Assembly (NCBI RefSeq): GCF_900112815.1
Contig: NZ_FOND01000029.1
Coordinates: forward strand, 1-48,383
DNA length: 48,383 nt
Direction: 5' to 3'
Source of the DNA: Blastococcus tunisiensis
GTDB taxonomy: Bacteria > Actinomycetota > Actinomycetes > Mycobacteriales > Geodermatophilaceae
How positions within the stretch are numbered: position 1 is the stretch's first letter; the number at the start of each line of letters is the position of its first letter. The notes under the pieces were generated by a model. It was given only the letters and a program-made list of their open reading frames with translations. It had not been told where the DNA came from and made no database searches. The position numbers and the translations under genes are program-made. Of the stretch, positions 26,692 to 34,238 are shown piece by piece.

Positions 26692-27477
26692 TCAGGGTGC
26701 CGAGCCCCGCACGGCCCAGGCCCGCGCGGTCAGCCGGATCGAGCCGTCCTCCGCCGCGGGCAGCCGGTTCCGGACGCCGTCCCGGACGGAGTCCCGATCG
26801 GCCAGGGGCAGCGATGCCAGGTGGGCGGGTGCCGGTCCGGTGCCGCCGAGGAACGGGGACCAGAGGTCCTCGAGGTCCCGGAACGTCGTCGGGACGACGA
26901 TCGCCGTCGTCCGGACGTCGGTCAGGCCGGCCGCGGTGAACACGGCGCGCAGCGCGCCGGGGCGGCAGAATCCGAACCGTACCGCCTCGTGCGCGGCCGG
27001 ATCGGCGAGGCCGAGCTCCGTCACGGTGTCCCAGTAGGCGCTCATCAGCTGCATCCCGGCCGGGTAGTCCCAGACGTACGCGGCGACCTCACCTCCGGGC
27101 CCGACCGCCCGGCGCAGCTCGCCCAGGGCCGCGGTGCGCTCGGCCACGAAGTTCAGCATCAGCCCCGAGACGGCCGCGTCGAACGAGCCGCTCCCGACCG
27201 GCAGCGCCCGTGCGTCCCCGGCGCCGAACCGCGCGCGGGGGTCCTGGACGGACCTCCGCGCGGAGGCGAGGAAGCCGGGGGAGGGGTCCACGCCCAGGAC
27301 GGTGGTCGGCGCGGCGGCGGAGAGGACGGCCTCGGTGAGTGCGCCCGTGCCGCAGCCCACGTCCAGCCACCGGGCGCCCGGGGACCGGTCGAGCCAGCGG
27401 ACGAACTCGGCCGCGACGGGCCGGCTCCACCGCCCCACGTAGGCGTCGTAGCGCGCACCGCTGGACCAGACGTCCAT
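26692..27477 (-). CDS. Class I SAM-dependent methyltransferase (UbiE-like)
   Basis: 261 aa. YDAYVGRWSRPVAAEFVRWL then motif I LDVGCGTGALTEAVL (about 38-52), motif II GVDPSPGFL, and DAAVSGLMLNF. A generic small-molecule methyltransferase; substrate unknown. TACGGT (27486-27491) lies 8 nt before the ATG at 27477, suggesting a very short or absent leader. Confidence 0.82.
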   Translation of the reverse strand: MDVWSSGARYDAYVGRWSRPVAAEFVRWLDRSPGARWLDVGCGTGALTEAVLSAAAPTTVLGVDPSPGFLASARRSVQDPRARFGAGDARALPVGSGSFDAAVSGLMLNFVAERTAALGELRRAVGPGGEVAAYVWDYPAGMQLMSAYWDTVTELGLADPAAHEAVRFGFCRPGALRAVFTAAGLTDVRTTAIVVPTTFRDLEDLWSPFLGGTGPAPAHLASLPLADRDSVRDGVRNRLPAAEDGSIRLTARAWAVRGSAP

Positions 27478-27528
27478 GCCGCCCGACCGTAGCGGCGCGA
27501 CGCCCCGGCGGGCGGGCCTTGCGCGCGG

Positions 27529-27672
27529 TCAGCGGCGGGCGGACAGCGTGGCGATCTCGTGGGCCGACTCGACCGTGGGGGCCGAGGCCAGGGCGCGGGC
27601 GAGCGCCCGCTCCTCGCGTAGGTGGCGCCGGGCGGCGCGACGGGCGGCGAGGGAGGTGTGCAGGCGGGACAT
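27529..27672 (-). CDS. Small basic hypothetical protein
   Basis: 47 aa, MSRLHTSLAARRAARR followed by a predicted helix; strongly Ala/Arg-rich in the first half. The ATG at 27672 has AAGGAA at 6-nt spacing within a purine-rich run, a convincing ribosome site. No family recognised; a nucleic-acid-binding or DUF1127-like small protein is possible. Confidence 0.55.
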   Translation of the reverse strand: MSRLHTSLAARRAARRHLREERALARALASAPTVESAHEIATLSARR

Positions 27673-27692
27673 GGCGGTTCCTTCTTCTTCTC

Positions 27693-27915
27693 TCAGTGGT
27701 GAGCGGTCGCGAGGAGGGAGTCCGGCCGCGCGGACGCGGATACCGGCTCCGAGGGCAGCGGACCCGTGACGGTGAGGACGTCGACGTCGACGTCGAGCGT
27801 CACGGCGCCCGCCAGGCGCTGTTCTCGGCCGACCGTGTGCGACAGACGGCAGTTCCAGCGGCCAGAACTGCCGACCGCCGCACGGCGTTACCTGCGGAGA
27901 CAGCGCGATGTCCAT
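27693..27915 (-). pseudogene. Possible decayed gene between the HxlR operators and the small basic gene
   Basis: An ATG at 27915 with a perfect AGGAGG 5 nt upstream opens MDIALSPQ. The frame that looks coding further on (VTLDVDVDVLTV..., stop at 27693) is a different one, reached only past an in-frame TAA. The palindromic repeat at 27835-27880 lies in between. This suggests a gene disrupted by the repeat or by frameshift, but short length makes it uncertain; the ATG frame otherwise runs on into the 47-aa small gene. Confidence 0.25.
27835..27880. repeat. Palindromic intergenic repeat, copy A
   Basis: GTGTGCG (27835-27841), then 7 nt, then the core at 27849-27871 whose arms GCAGTTC and GAACTGC enclose a 9-nt loop; the stem extends to 9 bp (27847-27855 with 27865-27873). 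The same core with one mismatch and the same GTGTGCG at the same offset recurs at 42548-42584. Confidence 0.7.
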
Positions 27916-27928
27916 CCCGGCCTCCTGG

Positions 27929-27943
27929 GTTCGTAGAACGAAC
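27929..27943. promoter_or_regulatory. HxlR operator 1
   Basis: GTTCGT-AGA-ACGAAC, a perfect 6-3-6 inverted repeat placed 14 bp upstream of the leftward ATG at 27915 and 33 bp from operator 2. Confidence 0.65.
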
Positions 27944-27961
27944 TGTGCTCCTCCGTTTAGG

Positions 27962-27992
27962 GTTCGTCAAGTGAACCCAGCCCGGTTAGACT
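27962..27992 (+). promoter_or_regulatory. HxlR promoter with operator 2
   Basis: Operator 2 is GTTCGT-CAA-GTGAAC (27962-27976), the same 6-3-6 design with two differences in one arm. It covers the likely -35 (TTCGTC, 27963-27968). After 18 bp comes TAGACT (27987-27992), then 6 nt to the GTG at 27999, so the mRNA should be leaderless and autorepressed. Confidence 0.65.
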
Positions 27993-27998
27993 CCCGGT

Positions 27999-28460
27999 GT
28001 GAGCGACGCCTCGTTGGACCGGTCCCGCTGCTCGGTGGCCGGCACCCTCGCCGTGGTCGGTGAGAAGTGGAGCCTGCTCGTGCTGCGCGAGGCGTTCCTC
28101 GGCGTCCGCCGGTTCGCCGACCTCCAGCGCAACCTGGGCGCCCCCAAGGCCGTGCTGACCGACCGCCTGGCCACGCTCGTGGAGCAGGGCATCCTGCACC
28201 GGGTGCCCTACCAGGCCGAGGGCGAGCGTCAGCGGCACGAGTACCGGCTGACCCCCAAGGGGATCGACCTCTATCCGACGCTGGTGGCGCTCATGCAGTG
28301 GGGCGACAGGTACCTGGCCGAGGACGGCGTCGCCCCCCTGGCGCTGGAGCACCGCGGCTGCGGGGCGCCGGTGCACCTGGCCCTCGTCTGCGAGGACGGG
28401 CACGCGCTCGCCGGCGCGCGCGAGGTGCGCCCGCGCCCGGCAGCCGTCAGCTCCCGCTGA
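27999..28460 (+). CDS. HxlR-family transcriptional regulator
   Basis: 153 aa. HxlR winged helix: CSVAGTLAVVGEKWSLLVLREAFLGVRRFADLQRNLG, LTDRLATLVEQGIL, EYRLTPKGIDLYPTL. A Cys at residue 10 lies at the position used for redox or electrophile sensing in many HxlR proteins. The regulated target is probably the leftward gene or remnant across the two operators. Its last 14 bp overlap the convergent murD2 gene. Confidence 0.88.
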   Translation: MSDASLDRSRCSVAGTLAVVGEKWSLLVLREAFLGVRRFADLQRNLGAPKAVLTDRLATLVEQGILHRVPYQAEGERQRHEYRLTPKGIDLYPTLVALMQWGDRYLAEDGVAPLALEHRGCGAPVHLALVCEDGHALAGAREVRPRPAAVSSR

Positions 28461-29745
28461 GCGACTCCACCGTGCGCACGAAGTCGTCCGCACGCTCCTG
28501 GTAGTCGCGGTAGCGGCCGAAGCTCGGCGCGGCGGGGGACAGCAGGACGACGCCGTCCGGCCGCGCCCAGTCGAAGCCGGAGCGCACCCCTTCGGCCAGG
28601 TCCGCCACCTCGCGCACCTCGACGTCCGGCGCCCCCGCCTGCAGCGCCGCGGCGATCCGCGCCCCGCTGTCGGGCAGGCAGATCGCCACCAGGTCGGCGC
28701 GGCCGGTGAGCCCGTCGGCCAGCGGCGCGTAGTCGATGCCGCGGTCGTGGCCGCCGACGAGCAACGCCACCCGCCGCCCGCGGAAGGCCTCCACGGCGGC
28801 CAGGGTCGGCAGCACGTTGGTCGACAGGCTGTCGTCCACGAAGTCCACGCCGGCCACCCGGCCGACCGGGCGCAGCCGGCTGCCCAGACCGGCGAACCCC
28901 GTCGCCGCGGACGCGATCCGCCCGTCGTCGTCGGCTCCCGGGACGCCGAGCTCGACCAGCGCGGCGCGGGCGACCAGCGCGTTGCGCACGTTGTGCTCGC
29001 CCAGCAGCCCCAGGCCGCCCGTCCAGCCCGGGTCGTCGGCGGCGTGCACCCAGGTCACGGCGGGGCCGAGCAGCTCGGCGTGCGCGCGCACCAGCGGGCT
29101 GTCGCCGTCCGCGACCACCCGCCGGACCCCGGGACGCCGGCACAGCGAGAGCTTGTCGCGGAAGTAGTTCCCGGGGCCGCCGTGCCAGTCCAGGTGGTCC
29201 TCGCTCAGCGAGGTCACGGCCACGACGGCTGGGCCGAGCGTCACGTCGGTGGCCTGGTAGCTGGAGGTCTCCACCACCCACCAGTCGACGTCCTGCGGTG
29301 CCTCCGGGTCCCAGGGCGCCGTCCCGAAGTTGCCGCCCAGCAGCACCCGCTGGCCCAGCCCGGTCACCAGGTGGCCGGCGATCGCGGTGGTGGTGCTCTT
29401 GCCCTTGGTCCCGGTGATGCACAGCACCCGGTCGCGGTCGGCCTCGGCGAGCCAGAGGCCCAGCCCGCCGGTGACCGGCACGCCACCGGCCTCGAGCGCC
29501 CGGAGATCCTCCCGGGTCCGGGAGATGCCGGGGGACTTCACCACGACGTCGCAGGAGGCCAGCGCCTCGAGCCCGCCGGCCCCGGTGTTCACGACGTCGG
29601 CGGTGGCCGGCCGGTCGTCGACCATGACCCGCGGGGTCACGCCGAGAGCGGCCAGCTTCCGGAGGTTCGCCCGGCCCTCGACCCCGAGCCCCCAGACCCC
29701 GACCGCGCGGTCGCGCAGGTCAGACCAGGAGATCGTCGGCGGCAT
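28447..29745 (-). CDS. murD2: MurD2: UDP-MurNAc-L-Ala--L-Glu ligase
   Basis: 432-aa Mur ligase. P-loop TGTKGKSTT (111-119), SLSEDHLDWHGG, GEHNVRNALVA and a C-terminal VLLSPAAPSFGRYRDYQERADDF domain. The Lys in TGTKGKST (Asn in ordinary MurD) and the overlap with murL identify it as the L-Glu-adding MurD2 of the MurD2/MurL route. Its start lies inside the 3' end of murL (26-bp overlap), so the two are translated together. Cytosolic stage of peptidoglycan precursor synthesis. Confidence 0.88.
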   Translation of the reverse strand: MPPTISWSDLRDRAVGVWGLGVEGRANLRKLAALGVTPRVMVDDRPATADVVNTGAGGLEALASCDVVVKSPGISRTREDLRALEAGGVPVTGGLGLWLAEADRDRVLCITGTKGKSTTTAIAGHLVTGLGQRVLLGGNFGTAPWDPEAPQDVDWWVVETSSYQATDVTLGPAVVAVTSLSEDHLDWHGGPGNYFRDKLSLCRRPGVRRVVADGDSPLVRAHAELLGPAVTWVHAADDPGWTGGLGLLGEHNVRNALVARAALVELGVPGADDDGRIASAATGFAGLGSRLRPVGRVAGVDFVDDSLSTNVLPTLAAVEAFRGRRVALLVGGHDRGIDYAPLADGLTGRADLVAICLPDSGARIAAALQAGAPDVEVREVADLAEGVRSGFDWARPDGVVLLSPAAPSFGRYRDYQERADDFVRTVESLSGS

Positions 29746-31039
29746 ACGGCGCTTCGATGAAGTGCTCGCCCATCGGGGCGAAGTAGCGGTCGGCCGGCGC
29801 AGGTGCCGGTGGCTGCTCGGCGCGCAGCTGGGCGAGGACGGGGTTGCCGGCGCGGTCGGGCCGGGCGGCGGCCAGCTCCAGCGCGACCCGGCACTCGCCG
29901 ACGTCGCCGACGCACTCGAACGGCTTGGTGGCGGCGGTGTCGCCGAGCAGCCCGCGGAACCGCGGCAGCATCTCCGTCCGGTCCAGCGGTTCCCGGCCAC
30001 CGAAGACGGCGCGCAGCTGCTCGGCAGGGAGGAACGGCGCCAGGATCAGGTCGATGAAGGCGCACTTGTCGCACTCGCCGCACCAGGCCGAGGCGCGCAG
30101 GGCCGGGTCGACGTGGAAGGCGCGGTTGCAGCTGCGGAACACCGGGTGGTACTCGGGAAGCTGCGCGAACCGCTCGGCGACCCACAGCTCCGAGTAGGGC
30201 CGCAGCGCCGAGAAGTAGCGGAAGCCGGGCAGCACGGCGCCCAGCAGCGTGCGGAAGCCGGACTCGAAGTCCAGCGACTTCGAGTACTGGTGGTTGATCC
30301 CCCGCCCGTCCACCTCGATCGTCGGGGAGGAGGCGGACCACTCGTTGCTCATGATCACCGCGCTGCGGGAGTCGAGCACGGCGGCGAGGACGGCGATCGC
30401 GGAGAGGACCCCGGTGACCGGGACGTGCCCGTTGAGGAACCCGAGCTCGCGGCTGCGCAGCACCTGCGGGTCCAGCGTGCGGCTCGCCCGCACGATCGGC
30501 AGCCCGGTGACGGCCGCGGCGTCCTCGATCGGGTCGAACCGGCCGACGATGAAGAGGCTGCTGTCCGGGAACTGCTGCTTCGTCTCCTCGACGACCACCA
30601 CCGAGTCGATGCCCCCGCCGAACGGGATCAGCGGCCGCTCCTCGGGCAGCTGCCAGGGCACCGGCTCGGCCAGGTCGGGGCGACCGCCGACGATCTGCAG
30701 GTCGTCGATGGGCAGGTCGTTGACGTAGCTGAACTCGCCGAGGCCCTGGACGTAGAACTCGCGCAGGAAGGCGATCTCGTCCGCGGTGACCGGGGTGTCG
30801 CCGAGATCGATCACCGGCGGCGCGGCGGTCTTGTAGTAGGAGATGCCGCTCAGCAGGAACAGGACGCGGGCCGCCGCGGCGACACCCGGTGAGCCCCAGT
30901 CGAGGTCTCCCGGGAGGTGCACGACCTCCCGGAAGGGCCGGCCGTCGAGGGAGTACCGCGAGGTGACCTCGCCGGTGGCGGGGGAGATGTCCACGCCCTC
31001 GTAGGTGAACCTCTCGCCACGCCGGTCATCGCGCTTCAT
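29720..31039 (-). CDS. murL: MurL: UDP-MurNAc-L-Ala-L-Glu epimerase
   Basis: 439 aa, typical MurL length. It epimerises the terminal L-Glu of UDP-MurNAc-L-Ala-L-Glu to D-Glu in an ATP-dependent reaction. PP-loop-like PFGGGIDSVV (139-148), CNRAFHVDP and a CGECDKCAF cysteine cluster (about 316-324). It leads the murL-murD2 operon. TAGGCT (31048-31053) is 8 nt before the ATG, so the leader is at most a few nucleotides. No glutamate racemase is seen in the window. Confidence 0.88.
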   Translation of the reverse strand: MKRDDRRGERFTYEGVDISPATGEVTSRYSLDGRPFREVVHLPGDLDWGSPGVAAAARVLFLLSGISYYKTAAPPVIDLGDTPVTADEIAFLREFYVQGLGEFSYVNDLPIDDLQIVGGRPDLAEPVPWQLPEERPLIPFGGGIDSVVVVEETKQQFPDSSLFIVGRFDPIEDAAAVTGLPIVRASRTLDPQVLRSRELGFLNGHVPVTGVLSAIAVLAAVLDSRSAVIMSNEWSASSPTIEVDGRGINHQYSKSLDFESGFRTLLGAVLPGFRYFSALRPYSELWVAERFAQLPEYHPVFRSCNRAFHVDPALRASAWCGECDKCAFIDLILAPFLPAEQLRAVFGGREPLDRTEMLPRFRGLLGDTAATKPFECVGDVGECRVALELAAARPDRAGNPVLAQLRAEQPPAPAPADRYFAPMGEHFIEAPYAADDLLV

Positions 31040-31078
31040 CGCCGACGAGCCTACCCGCCGGGTGCCACCGCTCCGGGC

Positions 31079-31097
31079 GCGCGGCGGGCCGCCGCGC
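31079..31097 (-). terminator. GC-rich palindrome after the DUF5313 gene
   Basis: GCGCGGCGG (31079-31087) and CCGCCGCGC (31089-31097) flank one base. It lies 42 bp past the DUF5313 stop and 26 bp upstream of the murL -10. Confidence 0.4.
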
Positions 31098-31138
31098 AGG
31101 TCAGGACGCCCCGGGGCGGCCGGACGGCGGACGGGCGG

Positions 31139-31654
31139 TCAGCGCCCCAGCCGGGCGCGGTAGCGCTCGGCCCGGCGGCCGGCGGCGGCCCGGCGGCGCA
31201 CGCTCTCCTCGACCTCGCGTGCCTGCGCCGCCCGGTCGCGGGCGGCCGTCGCCGTGCCGGCCGGGTACCCGGCGCGCACCACCCGGTTCTCGGTGGTCTC
31301 CGGCATGTACGCGACGGAGAAGAACAGCCCCAGGAAGACCCCGCCCAGCGCGGCCATGCCGCGGATCCAGAACTCGCCGGGGACGAGCAGCAGCACCAGC
31401 GCGATCGGCACGGCCAGCTGGGTCATCGACCGCAGCACGTGCCGCACCGCCCAGGTGCGGGTCGTCGTGTCGTGCAGGACCCAGGGGGCGAACCGGGCCG
31501 GGAGTCCGCCGCCCAGGGCGTACCAGATCCAGCGGAACGGGTCGGGGCGCACGACGTCCTTCGCCGGCCCGGCCACCGGCCCGACGTCCGGACCGGGCTG
31601 CTGCGGCGACCCGCTCACCGGTGCTCCGGGGGCAGGCGGGTCGGCGGGCGGCAC
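31139..31654 (-). CDS. DUF5313-family membrane protein
   Basis: 171 aa. A Pro/Gly-rich N-terminus, then RPDPFRWIWYALGGGLPARFAPWVLHD (DUF5313 hallmark), two hydrophobic helices (about 80-98 and 102-120, LAVPIALVLLLVPGEFW and MAALGGVFLGLFFSVAYM) and a long basic Arg/Ala tail. Function unknown. The GTG at 31654 is chosen because TACGCT (31661-31666) sits exactly 6 nt upstream (leaderless layout); an internal GTG at 31618 is the alternative. Confidence 0.72.
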   Translation of the reverse strand: MPPADPPAPGAPVSGSPQQPGPDVGPVAGPAKDVVRPDPFRWIWYALGGGLPARFAPWVLHDTTTRTWAVRHVLRSMTQLAVPIALVLLLVPGEFWIRGMAALGGVFLGLFFSVAYMPETTENRVVRAGYPAGTATAARDRAAQAREVEESVRRRAAAGRRAERYRARLGR

Positions 31655-31707
31655 GTCCCCAGCGTACCGGCGGCCGGCGCGCCGACCGGTCGCTCGGGCA
31701 ACCGGCG

Positions 31708-32178
31708 TCAGCCGCCGAGCCGGTCCCGGAGGGCGCCGACGACCAGCCGGTGGTCCTCGACCTGGGGCAGGCCGGACACGACGACGACACCGATCGGGCC
31801 GACCTCGCGCACGAGGAGCGGGAAGGCGCCGCCGTGGGCCGCGTAGCGGTCCGGGTCCAGGCCGAACTCGGCCTCGAACGTCGTCCCGCGCTCGATGCTG
31901 TCCTGGCGCACGAACAGGCTGCTGTGGCCAAAGCGGTTCACCACGCGCCGCTTGCGGCGGATCCAGGAGTCGTTGTCGGGCGTCGCCCCGGGCAGCGCCG
32001 CGTGGAAGAGCTGGTGCCGGTTGCGGGTGATGTCCACGGCGACGGGCAGGTGGTCCGCGCGCGCCGTGGCGACCAGGGCGGAGCCGAGTTCCCAGGCGTC
32101 GTCGGCGGTGAACCGGGCGAACTGCAGTTCCTCCTCCTCGGCGGCGAGCTGGGCGAGGGTGGGAGCGGCGTCGGTCAT
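31708..32178 (-). CDS. UPF0303/haem-degrading-domain (GlcG/HbpS-like) protein
   Basis: 156 aa. LQFARFTADDAWELGSALV, VAVDITRNRHQLFHAALPG, NRFGHSSLF and AAHGGAFPLLV match the UPF0303 group of the Haem_degrading/GlcG-HbpS fold. The name does not prove haem turnover; small-ligand binding or redox roles are also proposed for the fold. ATG at 32178 follows GGAAGGGGGG. Confidence 0.82.
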   Translation of the reverse strand: MTDAAPTLAQLAAEEEELQFARFTADDAWELGSALVATARADHLPVAVDITRNRHQLFHAALPGATPDNDSWIRRKRRVVNRFGHSSLFVRQDSIERGTTFEAEFGLDPDRYAAHGGAFPLLVREVGPIGVVVVSGLPQVEDHRLVVGALRDRLGG

Positions 32179-32254
32179 CCCCCCTTCCTACCGGCCGGGC
32201 GGTCACGGCGAACCCGCGTCCCTCACCTTCCCCGGCGTGGAGCGCTTCCCCTGG

Positions 32255-32275
32255 CATAACGACTGTCGATATGGT
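32255..32275 (+). promoter_or_regulatory. Palindromic operator and leaderless promoter of the DUF2975/HTH pair
   Basis: CATAACGACTGTCGATATG (32255-32273) is a 9-1-9 inverted repeat matching at 8 of 9 positions. TATGGT (32270-32275) overlaps its right arm and lies 7 nt before the ATG at 32283. The placement suggests autorepression by the HTH protein encoded downstream. Confidence 0.6.
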
Positions 32276-32282
32276 CCCCGCC

Positions 32283-32906
32283 ATGCCGACGACGAAGCCG
32301 CTGCTGGGCCCCCGTGCAGCGGGTGCCTACGCAGTCGTGCTGGCGCTGGTCTCCGCCGGGGCGGCCCTCGTCGCAGCCGTTCTCCTGGTGCAGGGGCTCA
32401 TCCGGGACGCCGCCGACGTGTGGGTCGACCTGAGCGACCGGGTCCGGCTCGACCTGGACGACCGGCTCGACCTCCCCGAGGGTGCGACCCTGCTGGGCAA
32501 CCTCATCCCGGTCCGACTGCACGTCCCGGACCTCCCCCTCGGGCTGCGGCTGCTGGCGCAGTCGGGCGACGTCGTGCTGTTCCTCGCGATCGCGACGGGG
32601 GCGCTGGCACTCGCCCAGGTGCTGCGGACCGTGCGGACGGGACGGCCGTTCGCACGGCGCAACCCCACCTGGCTGGCTGTGGTGGCGGTCGCCGTGGTGG
32701 CCGGGGGAATCCTCGCGCCGGTGCTCCGCGAGGCCGCCGCGGTGGCCGCGCTCGAGCACCTGGGCGTCCTCTCGGACGGCTCCCGGTTCACGGTCGTCAC
32801 CTCGTTCTCCCTGGCGCCCGTCGCCCTCGCCGTCGTGATCCTGGGCGTCGCCGAGGCGTTCCGCCGTGGCGCGGCGATGGCCGCCGACGTCGACGGGCTC
32901 GTGTGA
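32283..32906 (+). CDS. DUF2975 membrane protein
   Basis: 207 aa with four hydrophobic segments (about 15-37, 90-110, 125-145 and 165-190), between them an external-type loop (AADVWVDLSDRVRLDLDDRLDLPEG) and a GRPFARRNPTWL loop typical of DUF2975 (YoaS) proteins. Found with a YozG-type HTH partner in many bacteria. The second ATG (32283) is preferred over 32271 because TATGGT lies just upstream. The stop overlaps the HTH start (GTGA). Confidence 0.75.
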   Translation: MPTTKPLLGPRAAGAYAVVLALVSAGAALVAAVLLVQGLIRDAADVWVDLSDRVRLDLDDRLDLPEGATLLGNLIPVRLHVPDLPLGLRLLAQSGDVVLFLAIATGALALAQVLRTVRTGRPFARRNPTWLAVVAVAVVAGGILAPVLREAAAVAALEHLGVLSDGSRFTVVTSFSLAPVALAVVILGVAEAFRRGAAMAADVDGLV

Positions 32907-33148
32907 CCGGAGGCGACACCGACACCGGTACCACCGGTCACCGCATCGTCTGCCGGCTCGACGCCGTGCTGGCCGACCGGGGGATGACGCTCGCCGAGCT
33001 CGCCGACCGGGCCGGGGTCTCGGTGGTGAACCTCTCCGTGCTGAAGAACGACCGGGCGCGTGCCGTCCGCTTCTCCACCCTCACGGCGGTCTGCGACGTC
33101 CTCGCCTGCCGACCCGGCGACCTCCTGGACATCGCGCCCCGCGGCTGA
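32903..33148 (+). CDS. YozG-like XRE-type DNA-binding protein
   Basis: 81 aa. The Cro/C1 helix-turn-helix spans about 16-75: RLDAVLADRGMTLAELADRAGVSVVNLSVLKNDRARAVRFSTLTAVCDVLACRPGDLL. This is the standard partner of DUF2975 proteins and should repress the pair through the palindrome at 32255-32273; the membrane protein may sequester it (inference). GTG overlaps the upstream TGA by 4 bp. Confidence 0.82.
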   Translation: MTGGDTDTGTTGHRIVCRLDAVLADRGMTLAELADRAGVSVVNLSVLKNDRARAVRFSTLTAVCDVLACRPGDLLDIAPRG

Positions 33149-33257
33149 CCGGATCCGCGCGCTGTCGGGCAGGAAAGTCGGTGGCGACCGCTCAGTTCGG
33201 CGAGCACCCTGCGTCTGACAGGGGACAGGAGTTGCGGGGGCGAGGGGGAGGAGACCG

Positions 33258-34238
33258 ATGACGACGCACGCACCGCTCGCGATCGAGGCCACCGGGCTGG
33301 TGAAGTCCTTCGGGGCCACGCAGGCGGTCGCCGGGGTCGACCTCGCCGTGCCCGAGGGATCCATCTACGGGGTCCTGGGGCCCAACGGCGCGGGGAAGAC
33401 GACGGTCATCCGCATGCTGGCCACGCTGATCCCGCCCGACGCGGGCAGCGCCCGGGTGCTGGGGCACGACATCCGCACCGAGGGCGACGCCGTCCGGAGC
33501 CTGGTGAGCCTCACCGGCCAGCTGGCCTCGGTCGACGAGGAGCTGACCGGCCGGGAGAACCTGATCCTGCTCGGCCGGCTGCTCGGGCTGTCGCGCCCGG
33601 GCGCCCGGACCCGGGCGGAGGAGCTGCTGGAGGCCTTCGGCATCGCCGAGGCGGCCGGCCGGCTGGTGAAGCACTACTCCGGCGGCATGCGGCGCAGGCT
33701 CGACATCGCCGCCAGCATCGTCGTGACGCCGCGGCTCATGTTCCTCGACGAGCCCACGACCGGCCTGGACCCCCGCTCGCGCGGGCAGGTGTGGGAGATC
33801 GCGCGGGCGCTGCAGGCGGGTGGCACGACGATCCTGCTCTGCACCCAGTACCTGGAGGAGGCCGACCAGCTGGCCGACGGGATCGCGGTGATCGACCGCG
33901 GCCGGGTGATCGCCGAGGGCACCCCGGCACAGCTCAAGGCCTCGGTCGGTGCCGGCGGGCTGCACGTGCGGCTGCTCGACCCCGACCGCCGCCCCGACGC
34001 CGCCGGCATCCTGGAGCGCGTCGTCGGCGCCGTCGTCCTCGAGCCCGACCCGGCCGCGCTGTCGGTGGCCTGCTCCGACGCCGCCCTGGCCGCGGACGGG
34101 GTGGCCGCACTCGCCCGCGCCGGCGTGGGCATCGCGGAGTTCTCCCTCGGTCAGCCCAGCCTGGACGAGGTCTTCCTGGCGCTCACCGGTCACCTGGCCG
34201 AGGAGCGCGACCCGACCCTCGAGGAGCAGCCGTCATGA
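33258..34238 (+). CDS. ABC transporter ATP-binding protein (DrrA-like)
   Basis: 326 aa. Walker [10 protein letters not shown] (41-49), signature [12 protein letters not shown], Walker [14 protein letters not shown] and H-loop region, plus the C-terminal DrrA-type extension with [16 protein letters not shown]. Daunorubicin-resistance-type exporters move hydrophobic drugs or lipids outward. RBS GGGGGAGGAG before the ATG. ATGA overlap with the permease gene. Confidence 0.9.
   Translation: MTTHAPLAIEATGLVKSFGATQAVAGVDLAVPEGSIYGVLGPNGAGKTTVIRMLATLIPPDAGSARVLGHDIRTEGDAVRSLVSLTGQLASVDEELTGRENLILLGRLLGLSRPGARTRAEELLEAFGIAEAAGRLVKHYSGGMRRRLDIAASIVVTPRLMFLDEPTTGLDPRSRGQVWEIARALQAGGTTILLCTQYLEEADQLADGIAVIDRGRVIAEGTPAQLKASVGAGGLHVRLLDPDRRPDAAGILERVVGAVVLEPDPAALSVACSDAALAADGVAALARAGVGIAEFSLGQPSLDEVFLALTGHLAEERDPTLEEQPS

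Noticed and set aside
27770-27800. GACGTC-like short tandem repeats as a microsatellite or phase-variation tract
   Set aside because: Only about three imperfect units, as expected from Asp-Val codons in GC-rich sequence.
33149-33257. Promoter of the ABC exporter
   Set aside because: CTGACA-like hexamers are present but no convincing -10 at the right distance; left unannotated.
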